In this document: piece after piece, positions 1-7,233 of the stretch
Position numbering within the stretch: the first letter of the stretch is position 1
Layout: each line of letters begins with the position of its first letter
From: WQUF01 sp031549885
Lineage (GTDB): Bacteria; Bacillota; Clostridia; Clostridiales; Clostridiaceae
Assembly (NCBI GenBank): GCA_031549885.1
Contig: JAVBPD010000126.1
Location: forward strand, 1-20,139
DNA: 20,139 nt
Direction of reading: 5' to 3'
The notes under the pieces: generated by a model
What the model was told of the DNA's origin: nothing
Database searches by the model: none
The model's input: the letters and a program-made list of their open reading frames with translations, nothing else
Position numbers and translations under genes: made by a program

Positions 1-1352
1 ATATTAAAACTGATGGCACCATTTTACAACCTGATGATAAAGTTAATGTAGAAGAAGGTTCAAATTTTGTTAAAACATCTCCTACAATAAAAGATTATAT
101 AGCAGTGGACACTAAAATAGATGGAGTATCTCAAGGTTTAACCACTATAAATATGACAAATATCGTTTCAAATCATGAATTGACATTTATATATGAGGAT
201 AGAAAATATACAATTACAGAAAAATATGAAAAAAGCTATGGAGAAAGTCTAAAACAAAGTACTACATCTAGTATAATAAGTGGACAAAATTATTCTAAGG
301 AAGCACCTTTATTTGAGGGATATACATTGGTTGATATAAAATTAGATGGCATGTCAAAAGGTGGTGCATTAATAAATTTAGAAAATGTTCAAGGCAATCA
401 TGAAGTAGTATTTGTTTATGCAAATAAAACTCATAGAATAACAGAAAAATATGAAAGACAAAATGGAAGCATATTAAAACAAAGCACCATAACAGAAATT
501 GAAGATAGAAGAAATTACAATAAAGATGCTCCAAAAATAATAAATAATATCATTGTTGATGTTAAAATAGATGGGAAATCCACAGGTTCAATTAATGCAA
601 ATATTGTAAATGTTGTGTCAGATCATGAAGTAATATTTATATATGATGATGATAAATATGTCATATCTGAAGAATACAAAAATTTAAGTGGGAAAAGTTT
701 AAAAGAAAGCAGTATAACAGAGGTAAAGAGCAATGAAAATTATTCTAAACAAGGACCATTAATAAATGGCTATGTATTAACTAATGTTAAAATAGATAAT
801 GTTTCAACAGATTCTACTTTAGCAACCATAGAAAATGTTAAAAGTGATCATAAAGTTTCATTTATTTATTCTGAAAAAGTGAATACAATTTATGAGAAAT
901 ATGAAAAGAAAGATGGAACTATAATAAAAGAAAAGACATCAAAGGACATAGAAAATGGAAAAGACTATGTAAAGACAGCTCCAGAAATTGAAGGATATAC
1001 CCCTATTTCTGTGAAAGTAGATAAAAGCGAGACCTCTTCAACAACTGCTAAAATATTAAATGTTACAGAAGATCACGAAGTTATATATGTATACGACGAT
1101 AAAGAATATACGATAATAGAAAAATATAAATCAAAAGATGGAAAAAAACTTTTAGAAGATACTTCTGTTTTAATGAAAAATGGTGAAAGCTATTCAAAAG
1201 AGGCACCTATATTAGATGGATATAATATTGTTGATGTACAAATAGATGGTGTATCTCAAGGAAGAAGCAAAGCTAAAATAAATCAAGTTGATTCTAATCA
1301 CAATGTGGTATTTATATATGACACTTTAATGCTTCCTGCCACTGGCGAATAA
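1..1352 (+). CDS. MucBP-like repeat surface protein, C-terminal part (5' end outside window)
   Basis: The frame is open from base 3, so the gene starts left of the window; the GTG at 105 lies inside a repeat and is not a credible start. The visible part is one incomplete and five complete copies of a 75-residue repeat. Each has an ITEKY-type strand, a G-x-x-LK-x-ST stretch, an NYSKEAP-x-x-x-GY segment, a VDVKIDG-x-S segment and an HEV-x-FIYDD end. This resembles MucBP (mucin-binding protein) repeats of Gram-positive adhesins, so binding of mucin or another surface ligand is plausible; the ligand is unknown. The last residues are LMLPATGE, an LPXTG sortase motif, but the stop codon follows at once, with no hydrophobic segment or basic tail. 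Wall anchoring is therefore doubtful. The gene converges on the purine operon and shows no functional link to it. A generic repeat adhesin of another family is the alternative. Confidence 0.8.
   Translation, partial: IKTDGTILQPDDKVNVEEGSNFVKTSPTIKDYIAVDTKIDGVSQGLTTINMTNIVSNHELTFIYEDRKYTITEKYEKSYGESLKQSTTSSIISGQNYSKEAPLFEGYTLVDIKLDGMSKGGALINLENVQGNHEVVFVYANKTHRITEKYERQNGSILKQSTITEIEDRRNYNKDAPKIINNIIVDVKIDGKSTGSINANIVNVVSDHEVIFIYDDDKYVISEEYKNLSGKSLKESSITEVKSNENYSKQGPLINGYVLTNVKIDNVSTDSTLATIENVKSDHKVSFIYSEKVNTIYEKYEKKDGTIIKEKTSKDIENGKDYVKTAPEIEGYTPISVKVDKSETSSTTAKILNVTEDHEVIYVYDDKEYTIIEKYKSKDGKKLLEDTSVLMKNGESYSKEAPILDGYNIVDVQIDGVSQGRSKAKINQVDSNHNVVFIYDTLMLPATGE
3..1319 (+). repeat. Tandem 225-bp coding repeats (75-residue units)
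   Basis: The EKY (or EEY) tripeptide of each unit is encoded at 219, 444, 669, 894 and 1119, so the period is exactly 225 bp (75 codons) with no insertion or deletion. The partial first copy keeps the same phase: its DGT glycine lies 75 residues before the equivalent glycine of the next unit. The units are strongly diverged at sequence level, so this is an old domain array rather than a recent DNA amplification. Confidence 0.9.
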
Positions 1353-1370
1353 ATAAAAAATTTTATTAAA

Positions 1371-1413
1371 ATAGGCATATCGATGACTTTTTAAAAATCA
1401 TTGATATGCCTAT
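1371..1413. terminator. Bidirectional intrinsic terminator between convergent genes
   Basis: The left arm ATAGGCATATCGATGA (1371-1386) pairs with TCATTGATATGCCTAT (1398-1413): 16 base pairs with one G-T wobble around an 11-base loop. Read on the minus strand the stem is followed by a T-rich tract (complement of 1350-1370), which suits the end of the VOC gene whose stop is at 1421-1423. Read on the plus strand it lies 18 bases after the stop of the repeat protein and is followed by a weaker T-rich stretch. It probably ends transcription from both sides. Confidence 0.85.
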
Positions 1414-1420
1414 ATACATA

Positions 1421-1783
1421 TTACTTATTTTCTACAAATTGCACTCTAAGACCATTTGGGTCTTTAACAAAAAAGAATCTAACATGCGGATTTGGCTCTA
1501 TGATAGGGCTTTCAATATTAATTCCCTTTTTATTTAAAAATTCAATCATCTCATTAGCATCATCTACTTTAAATCCAATGGAAATATTCTCATTAAAAGC
1601 TCCAACAGGCTTATCTTTGTAATAAATTAATTCTATCTTTGTTTCACCTTCCCCAAGAAAAGCCATTTCAAAATCAGGTCCATCTTGAACTCTACTTTGA
1701 AGCTTAAGGCCAACAACATTTTCATAAAAATTCAGAGAATCTTCCATAGAATGCACATTAATAGTTGTCCAACAAAATTTCAT
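1421..1783 (-). CDS. VOC / glyoxalase-fold protein
   Basis: A 120-residue protein of the vicinal-oxygen-chelate superfamily (glyoxalase/bleomycin-resistance/dioxygenase fold). The first half has the typical start TTINVHSMEDSLNFYENVVGL and a KIELIYY strand; the second half has VDDANEMIEFLNKKG and the family signature FFFVKDPNGLRVQFVE. The start is the ATG at 1783, preceded by AAGGAGG at a good distance; a longer reading to 1819 would put the start upstream of this site and adds an unlikely KKKCKNTRRY leader. The position where glyoxalase I has its first metal-binding His is Trp here (CWTTIN), and the second His is not evident, so it may not be a classical glyoxalase I. It is 69 bp downstream of the last ABC permease gene and has its own candidate promoter. 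Substrate unknown. Confidence 0.8.
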   Translation of the reverse strand: MKFCWTTINVHSMEDSLNFYENVVGLKLQSRVQDGPDFEMAFLGEGETKIELIYYKDKPVGAFNENISIGFKVDDANEMIEFLNKKGINIESPIIEPNPHVRFFFVKDPNGLRVQFVENK

Positions 1784-1817
1784 TTTGTACCTCCTTGTAT
1801 TTTTGCACTTTTTCTTC

Positions 1818-1826
1818 ATTATACCA
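1818..1826 (-). promoter_or_regulatory. Candidate extended -10 promoter of the VOC gene
   Basis: On the minus strand the sequence reads TGGTATAAT, a perfect extended -10 box (TG-n-TATAAT). No good -35 box is visible at the usual distance, which is common for extended -10 promoters. It sits about 35 bases before the chosen ATG, leaving room for the AAGGAGG site, and within the gap after the permease stop codon. Confidence 0.5.
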
Positions 1827-1852
1827 TTTTTTATTTGATTTACCTAAAAGTA

Positions 1853-2782
1853 TTATCTTTCCTCCCTATCATAAGCAATACCAAGCTGTTCTGGTGCACT
1901 CCTATGCTTTTTAATAGTTTGAATTGTAGTAAAAATAAGTATTAATATAGTAAATACATATGGAAGCATGCTTAAGAAAAATGGTGAAACTGCTGCAAAT
2001 CCCATTGCTTGAAGTCTAAACCCAAGTGCTTGAACCCCTCCAAACAAATATGCTCCAAATAAAGCTTTTACTGGATCCCAAGATGCAAATATTACAAGAG
2101 CAACTGCAATCCAACCCCTTCCAGCTACCATATTTTCAAGCCAAGATGGAGAAATTGCAAGGGATAAATAAGCTCCCCCTATACCTGCCATAGCTCCTCC
2201 AAATATTGTATACATATACCTTAAAAAGTACACATTTACTCCAAGAGCATCAGCAGCTGCCGGATTTTCTCCAATTGATCTTAAATTTAAACCAAATCTA
2301 GTTTTATATAAATATATAAATAAAATTGGAATAATCAAATAAGAAACATATACTAAAACATCCTGTCTAAAAAGCACAGGTCCAATGACAGGAATATCCT
2401 TTAAAAGAGGTATATCAATTGGCATGAATTTAGTTTTAAGTGGCAATCCAACAAAGCTCTTTCCTAAAAATCCACTTAATCCAGTACCAAATATAGTAAT
2501 AGTAAGACCAGAAACTACTTGACTTACTCTTAAAGATATGCTTAAAAACGCATGAATTAGTGAAACTAAAGCTGCTGCAATTGCTGCACAAATAATACCA
2601 AGAAATAAATTATTTGTAGTATAAGAAACCATAAATCCAACTACAGCACCCACAGACATCATGCCTTCTACACCTAAGTTTAGTATACCTGCTCTTTCTG
2701 CAAAAACTTCACCTAAAGTTGCAAATAGAAGAGGTGTTCCAGCTATAATAGCAGCTGATAAAATTGCAATAAACATTGACAT
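1853..2782 (-). CDS. ABC importer permease, BMP/nucleoside type (second permease)
   Basis: A 309-residue, strongly hydrophobic membrane protein of the BPD_transp_2 family, the one serving ribose- and nucleoside-type importers. The segment EVFAERAGILNLGVEGMMSVG (about residues 25-45) is the signature of the shorter permease partner in BMP-dependent systems such as the B. subtilis guanosine importer NupQ (YufQ). The motif IGENPAAADALGVNV in the cytoplasmic loop is the usual coupling region to the ATPase. It starts at ATG 2782 with GGGGTGAT upstream, 4 bases after the stop of the other permease, so the two are co-translated. With the lipoprotein, ATPase and first permease it forms a complete importer. 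Transport of a purine, nucleoside or related compound is inferred from family and context. Confidence 0.9.
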   Translation of the reverse strand: MSMFIAILSAAIIAGTPLLFATLGEVFAERAGILNLGVEGMMSVGAVVGFMVSYTTNNLFLGIICAAIAAALVSLIHAFLSISLRVSQVVSGLTITIFGTGLSGFLGKSFVGLPLKTKFMPIDIPLLKDIPVIGPVLFRQDVLVYVSYLIIPILFIYLYKTRFGLNLRSIGENPAAADALGVNVYFLRYMYTIFGGAMAGIGGAYLSLAISPSWLENMVAGRGWIAVALVIFASWDPVKALFGAYLFGGVQALGFRLQAMGFAAVSPFFLSMLPYVFTILILIFTTIQTIKKHRSAPEQLGIAYDREER

Positions 2783-2786
2783 AAAA

Positions 2787-3875
2787 TCACCCCTTAATAA
2801 CTTTTATCTTATATTTAGTAAAGAAGTCACCAGCTAAAATAAAAAATAAAATTGCACCTTGAATCATTAAAGCAGTAGAGGTAGAAAGCCCTGCCATTTG
2901 AACTGAATACCCTCCAACTAAAAGTCCACCAAATAAAAATGAAACCACAACCATCATAATTGGATGCAACCTGGAGAGCCAGGCTATTATAATTGCAGTA
3001 TATCCATAGTTTGTGGATATATCATGAGTTAAACGGTGGCTTATTCCAGAAACTTCTCCCATGCCAGCAATGCCTGCTAAAGCTCCACTTAAAAACATTA
3101 CAATTAAAATATTTTTCTTTATATTCATTCCAGCATATTGTGATGCCTTTGGACTTTCACCTATGACTTTAATCTCATATCCCCATCTTGTTTTTTGTAT
3201 TACAAAATATAATATAAAAGCCATTATTATTGCGATAATTATTCCAGTATGCACCCTTGTTGATCCAAATGTTCTAAACCAAGAAGCTTCACTAAATACT
3301 TTAGTTAAAGGGAAATTAAAACCTTGAGGGTCCTTCCATGGTCCATATACTAAATAATCAACCCAGTTTATAGCAATGTAGTTAAGCATAAGTGTTACAA
3401 TAGTCTCATTTACATTCCATAAAGCTTTAGGAATAGCAGCAAGTAAACACCAAATACCACCCATTATAGCAGCCAATATAAACATAAGTGGAAGCATAAT
3501 AAAAAATGGTAAGTTAGGAAAGAACATAGGCACAATGCTTGCCCCAAAGGCTCCCATATAAATTTGTCCTTCTGCTCCAATATTCCATAAAAGCATTCTA
3601 AATGCCATGCTTACACCTAAACTTGCAAGTATAAGTGGAATTGCTTTAACTAAAGTTTCAGATAAACCATATGCACTTCCAAAAGCTCCTGAAAACATCA
3701 TCCCATAAATGCTTATAGGGTTTTGCTTTATAGCTAAAAGAAGCAGCGAGCAAAATAATAATGCTAAAACAACACCAGCAATTGGTATAACAATATTTAC
3801 AATTAAAGGAGTTTGCAGACGCTTTTCAAATTTTATTTTAGTCTTAACTTTCTTTTCTATACTTTCATTAACCAC
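2787..3875 (-). CDS. ABC importer permease, BMP/nucleoside type (first permease)
   Basis: A 362-residue membrane protein of the BPD_transp_2 family, the longer permease partner (NupP/YufP type). An N-terminal cytoplasmic stretch rich in Lys/Glu is followed by a first membrane segment (about residues 25-49). LLWNIGAEGQIYMGAFGA and IGESPKASQYAGMNI are the family signatures. The start is a GTG at 3875; GGGAGG lies 7 bases before it, inside the end of the ATPase gene. The eight bases GTGGTTAA are shared by this start and the ATPase stop, so translation is probably coupled. It would pair with the second permease to form the membrane channel. Confidence 0.9.
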   Translation of the reverse strand: MVNESIEKKVKTKIKFEKRLQTPLIVNIVIPIAGVVLALLFCSLLLLAIKQNPISIYGMMFSGAFGSAYGLSETLVKAIPLILASLGVSMAFRMLLWNIGAEGQIYMGAFGASIVPMFFPNLPFFIMLPLMFILAAIMGGIWCLLAAIPKALWNVNETIVTLMLNYIAINWVDYLVYGPWKDPQGFNFPLTKVFSEASWFRTFGSTRVHTGIIIAIIMAFILYFVIQKTRWGYEIKVIGESPKASQYAGMNIKKNILIVMFLSGALAGIAGMGEVSGISHRLTHDISTNYGYTAIIIAWLSRLHPIMMVVVSFLFGGLLVGGYSVQMAGLSTSTALMIQGAILFFILAGDFFTKYKIKVIKG

Positions 3876-5394
3876 TAATTTTCCTCCCTTCTGTGATCCT
3901 CTTAGCTCCAGACATCATCATTCCTAAATCATCTAATTTAGCATCATCAATTGGAAGTATGCCCATAATCTCCCCTTCATACATTACAGCTACTCTATCT
4001 GCCATCTGATATATTTCTTCTAAATCCTCTGAAATAAGAAGTATTGCAACTCCTTTTTCTTTTTCTTTAATTAAAAGTTCATGTATAGATAAAGTAGCTC
4101 CAATATCAAGGCCTCTTACAGGGTATACTGTAACTAAAAGCTTTGGTTCTAGTGTGGTTTCCCTTGCAAGTAAAAGTTTTTGAATATTTCCACCAGACAT
4201 CATCTTCACAGGAACATCAGGGTTTTGAACTTTAATGTTAAAATCCTTTATAGCTGCTTCTGCTTTTTTATGAAGTACTTTTTGATCAAAAAATATGTTT
4301 CCATATTCCTTTTTCTCATAATCCTTTAATATTAAATTATCAATAACTGAAAGATTTGGAACGAGCCCAGTGCCATGTCTATCTTCAGGAACAAATGAGA
4401 CATTCTTTGCTATAATTTCATGCACAGTTTTATCACTTATTTCTTCATTTGAAAGTTTAATACTGCCACTTGTAATTTTTCTAAGGCCAGTAATAACTTC
4501 AGATAATTCCCTCTGACCATTGCCAGCCACTCCAGCAATGCCAAGTATCTCCCCAGCTCTTAATTCAAAAGAAACATTTTTTAAAGATGAAAGACCTTTA
4601 TCATTCAATGCATTTACTTTATCTAATTTTAAAATAGTGCCCTTTGCAGTATCCTTAAAATTCATCCTTTTTATATCAAGTTCTCTACCAACCATGAGTT
4701 TTGCAAGTTCAGTGGATGTTGTCTCTTTTTTCATCATAGTTGCTACAGATTTACCTTCTCTTAATATAGTTATCCTATCTGCAAAATCCATAACTTCATG
4801 CATTTTATGCGTTATGAATATAACTGTTTTTCCTTCATTTGCCATTTTTCTGAGAGTGGCAAATAATTCATTTACCTCAGATGGTGTTAAAACTGCAGTA
4901 GGCTCATCTAAAATCATTATTTCCATGCCACGATAAAGCATTTTAATGATTTCAACCCTCTGTTGCTCACCAATTGAAAGCTGCCATACCTTAGCTTTTA
5001 CATCAACATCAAGGCCAAATTTTTTAACTATTAATTCAAGCTTATCTTCAGTGATTTTTTGATTCATAAACATTAAATCTTTTAAACCAAGCACTATATT
5101 CTCTGTAACCGTAAATGGTTTAATTAATTTAAAGTGCTGGTGAACCATACCAATACCAATATTTACAGCATCCTTAGGAGAGGACATTAAAATCTCTTTT
5201 CCATTTATAAATATTTGCCCTAAATCCTGCCTATAAAGGCCTGTAAGTATGCTCATAAGGGTACTTTTTCCAGCGCCATTTTCCCCTAAAAGAGCATGTA
5301 TTTCATTTGGATAGGCTTTAAAATTAACTTTATCATTTGCAAGAATTCCTGGGAACGATTTAGTTATATTGCGCATCTCTACACTTGGTATCAT
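3868..5394 (-). CDS. ABC importer ATPase, two fused nucleotide-binding domains
   Basis: A 508-residue sugar/nucleoside-type ATPase. Domain 1 has Walker A GENGAGKST (37-45), Q-loop Gln86, signature LSIGE (139-143) and Walker B MIMILDEPTAVL ending in the catalytic Glu164. Domain 2 has a degenerate Walker A (GVAGNGQREL), signature MSGGNIQK and, at the Walker B end, VTVYPVRGLDIGA in place of the usual acidic-Pro-Thr form. An asymmetric pair with a degenerate second site is normal for RbsA/NupO-type ATPases, but the YPVRG variant is unusual to me. The start is ATG 5394, with AAGGAGG just upstream; an in-frame extension to 5442 would lie upstream of this site. It energises the two permeases encoded next, with which it overlaps or abuts. 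Confidence 0.93.
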   Translation of the reverse strand: MIPSVEMRNITKSFPGILANDKVNFKAYPNEIHALLGENGAGKSTLMSILTGLYRQDLGQIFINGKEILMSSPKDAVNIGIGMVHQHFKLIKPFTVTENIVLGLKDLMFMNQKITEDKLELIVKKFGLDVDVKAKVWQLSIGEQQRVEIIKMLYRGMEIMILDEPTAVLTPSEVNELFATLRKMANEGKTVIFITHKMHEVMDFADRITILREGKSVATMMKKETTSTELAKLMVGRELDIKRMNFKDTAKGTILKLDKVNALNDKGLSSLKNVSFELRAGEILGIAGVAGNGQRELSEVITGLRKITSGSIKLSNEEISDKTVHEIIAKNVSFVPEDRHGTGLVPNLSVIDNLILKDYEKKEYGNIFFDQKVLHKKAEAAIKDFNIKVQNPDVPVKMMSGGNIQKLLLARETTLEPKLLVTVYPVRGLDIGATLSIHELLIKEKEKGVAILLISEDLEEIYQMADRVAVMYEGEIMGILPIDDAKLDDLGMMMSGAKRITEGRKISG

Positions 5395-5533
5395 ACTTTC
5401 CTCCTTAAAAAAAGGTTGCCTAAAAATAACATATGCTATCAAAGTTTAATCTTAACTTATTTAAATAAGTAAGCTTTTAAATAATTCATATTACTTTTAA
5501 ACAACCTAATTAAATTACTCTTTTACTTTAAAA
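5395..5533 (-). promoter_or_regulatory. Structured spacer between lipoprotein and ATPase genes
   Basis: This 139-bp gap is unusually long for the operon. It contains the palindrome ACTTATTTAAATAAGT (5455-5470). It also has a pair of arms, AGGTTG on the minus strand (complement of 5502-5507) and CAACCT (complement of 5413-5418). The second arm runs into seven T's that touch the AAGGAGG of the ATPase gene. CCTT before the T-run can also pair with AAGG of that ribosome binding site. The layout would allow partial termination or processing that keeps lipoprotein levels above ATPase and permease levels, as usual for such importers. This is inference; the stems are short and AT-rich. Confidence 0.35.
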
Positions 5534-6676
5534 TTATTTAGGAATTGTTCCATCTACGCCTTCTACAAACCAATCCATATTTAACACTTCATCTTCAGAC
5601 ATCTTTTGTCCATCTGCAACTTTTGCAGCTCCACTTTGATCTTTAATTGGACCTTGGAATATATTTAATTTTCCATCGATCATTTGTTGTCTTTGATCAT
5701 TTACTAAAGTTTTAACATCATCTGGAACTAGTGAAGTTACTGGAGCTATATCAACTACTCCATCAGCAATAGAACCCCAATATTGATCATTTTTCCATGT
5801 TCCATCTTTCACAGCTTGTACTGTCTTAAGATAATATGGACCCCAATCCCAAACTGGAGATGTTAAATTTGCCTTTGGTGCAAAACTTGACATATCAGTA
5901 TTATACCCAATTGAAAAAGCTCCTTTATCTTGAGCTGCTTGTTGTGGTCCTGGAGTATCTTGATGTTGAGCAATTACATCGCAATTTGCATCAAGCAAAC
6001 TTACTGCAGCATCTTTTTCTTTAGCTGGGTCATACCAAGTATTTGTCCAAATAACTTTTACAGTGGCATTTGGATTAACAGATCTTACTCCATTTGTAAA
6101 GAAGTTAATTCCTCTTATACATTCAGGTATTGGAAATGCAGCTACATAACCTATTTGATTATTCTTAGTCATTTTTCCAGCAATTATACCTGATAAATAC
6201 CTTGGCTGTTCAATTTGTCCAAAATAAGTACCAACATTTGTATCAGTTTTATAGCCAGAGCAATGCATAAATACAACATCAGGAAATTTTTTTGCAACAT
6301 TTATAACATAATCCATATATCCAAAGCTAGTTGCAAATATAACCTTACATCCTTTATTTACAAGTTCAGTCATAACTCTCTCAGCATCTGGTGATTCAGG
6401 AACATTTTCAATGAACATCGTTTCACAACCTGGTAAATTCTTTTCTAAAAACTTTCTTCCTTCGTCATGAGCTGTTGTCCAACCTGCATCTCCAACTGGT
6501 CCAACATAGATAAATCCAACTTTAATTTTATCTCCTGAATTAGTACTAATACCTGCTGCAGATGTAGTATCTCCTCCTGCAGTATTATTTGAAGATGAAG
6601 GGCTTCCACATCCAGCTAAAATAATTGAAAAATACAATAAGCAGAATAAAACAACCGTTAATTTTTTTAGCTTCAT
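5534..6676 (-). CDS. BMP-family substrate-binding lipoprotein of ABC importer
   Basis: A 380-residue secreted lipoprotein. It has a Lys-rich start, a hydrophobic signal (about 6-20) and lipobox LAGC with the lipidated Cys23, then a Ser/Asn/Thr-rich linker to about residue 47. The mature part is a basic-membrane-protein (Bmp/PnrA-like) domain: IKVGFIYVGPVGDAGWT, the central DAERVMTELVNKGCKVIFATSFGYMD, VGTYFGQIEQPRYLSGIIAGKMT and CDVIAQHQDTPGPQQAAQ. Known members bind purine nucleosides (PnrA, B. subtilis NupN, S. mutans BmpA) or riboflavin-type ligands. Beside a purine-degradation operon a purine, nucleoside or urate-like ligand is likely but unproven. The start ATG 6676 follows AGGAGG. It is the first gene after a gap with a candidate promoter and opens the ABC importer set. 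Confidence 0.92.
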   Translation of the reverse strand: MKLKKLTVVLFCLLYFSIILAGCGSPSSSNNTAGGDTTSAAGISTNSGDKIKVGFIYVGPVGDAGWTTAHDEGRKFLEKNLPGCETMFIENVPESPDAERVMTELVNKGCKVIFATSFGYMDYVINVAKKFPDVVFMHCSGYKTDTNVGTYFGQIEQPRYLSGIIAGKMTKNNQIGYVAAFPIPECIRGINFFTNGVRSVNPNATVKVIWTNTWYDPAKEKDAAVSLLDANCDVIAQHQDTPGPQQAAQDKGAFSIGYNTDMSSFAPKANLTSPVWDWGPYYLKTVQAVKDGTWKNDQYWGSIADGVVDIAPVTSLVPDDVKTLVNDQRQQMIDGKLNIFQGPIKDQSGAAKVADGQKMSEDEVLNMDWFVEGVDGTIPK

Positions 6677-6750
6677 TACTTATCCTCCTAATAGTAAAGT
6701 ATTTAAATTATACAACAACTTCTTAATTTAGAAAACATTTTCATATTAAA

Positions 6751-6778
6751 ATTATAACAGAATGTATATTTTTGTAAC
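6751..6778 (-). promoter_or_regulatory. Candidate promoter of the ABC importer genes
   Basis: On the minus strand GTTACA (complement of 6773-6778) and, 16 bases on, TATAAT (complement of 6751-6756) preceded by TGT form an extended -10 promoter with a moderate -35 box (4 of 6 matches). A second TATAAT (complement of 6707-6712) lies closer to the gene but has no recognisable -35 box. Either would start RNA upstream of the lipoprotein ribosome binding site. The sequence between the ridA stop and this point has only weak AT-rich hairpins, so read-through from the upstream operon is possible as well. Confidence 0.5.
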
Positions 6779-6841
6779 TTTTAAACTTATCCTTTAATAA
6801 TTCATTTAAACTTTTTTAAGTAAGCTTAAATTTTTAAAAAG

Positions 6842-7219
6842 TTATATTTGAGCTACAGCTTCTATTTCAATTTTAACATTCTTAGGAAGGCAAGCCACTT
6901 CTACACAAGATCTTGCAGGTGGATTTTCTTTAAAAAAATTTCCATAAACTTCATTTACCTTAGAAAAATCATTCATATCTTTTAAAAATATTAAAACCTT
7001 AACTACTTTATCCATTGATGAACCAGCTTCTTCTATTATAGCTTTTACATTTTCAAGGCAATATTTTGTAGCTTTTTCAATATCATCTATTTCTAAAGCT
7101 CCACTTGATACATCAATAGGAAGCTGTCCAGATGTAAAAATAAACCCTCCTGCTTTAATACCTTGAGAATAAGGCCCTATTGCTCCTGGTGCCTTACTTG
7201 TTGATACAATTTCCCTCAT
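6842..7219 (-). CDS. ridA: RidA family enamine/imine deaminase
   Basis: A 125-residue member of the RidA (YjgF/YER057c/UK114) family, full length. It shows APGAIGPYSQGIKAGGF at the N-terminus, SGQLPID, and the C-terminal PPARSCVEVACLPKNVKIEIEAVA. Arg103 corresponds to the catalytic Arg105 of E. coli RidA and Glu119 to its partner Glu120. RidA hydrolyses reactive enamines such as 2-aminoacrylate to keto acid and ammonia, protecting PLP enzymes. The gene starts at ATG 7219 behind GGAGG, 14 bases after the xdhD stop, so it is the last gene of the catabolic operon. A role in clearing 2-aminoacrylate from the end of the purine route, or in hydrolysing an imine intermediate, is inferred from position. 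A separate regulatory role cannot be excluded. Confidence 0.93.
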   Translation of the reverse strand: MREIVSTSKAPGAIGPYSQGIKAGGFIFTSGQLPIDVSSGALEIDDIEKATKYCLENVKAIIEEAGSSMDKVVKVLIFLKDMNDFSKVNEVYGNFFKENPPARSCVEVACLPKNVKIEIEAVAQI

Positions 7220-7233
7220 AATTTACCTCCAGT

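Noticed and set aside
105..107. GTG as start of the repeat protein
   Set aside because: The frame is open to the left edge and the upstream residues continue the 75-residue repeat in phase, so this codon is an internal Val.
1685..1945. 86-codon plus-strand open frame spanning the VOC start
   Set aside because: Antisense to two well-supported genes; no recognisable domain and no credible ribosome binding site.
4520..4936. 138-codon open frame on the plus strand
   Set aside because: It lies wholly opposite the ABC ATPase gene, has no ribosome binding site or family motif, and its composition mirrors the antisense of a real coding region.
6677..6841. Purine riboswitch upstream of the lipoprotein gene
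   Set aside because: The conserved loop and junction bases of the guanine/adenine aptamer were not found in this gap or the other intergenic gaps; only promoter-like boxes and weak AT-rich hairpins are present.
6790..6841. Intrinsic terminator after ridA
   Set aside because: A 6-bp AT-only stem (TTTAAG/CTTAAA) is visible but has no G+C pairs to speak of and no following T-run, so I do not call it.
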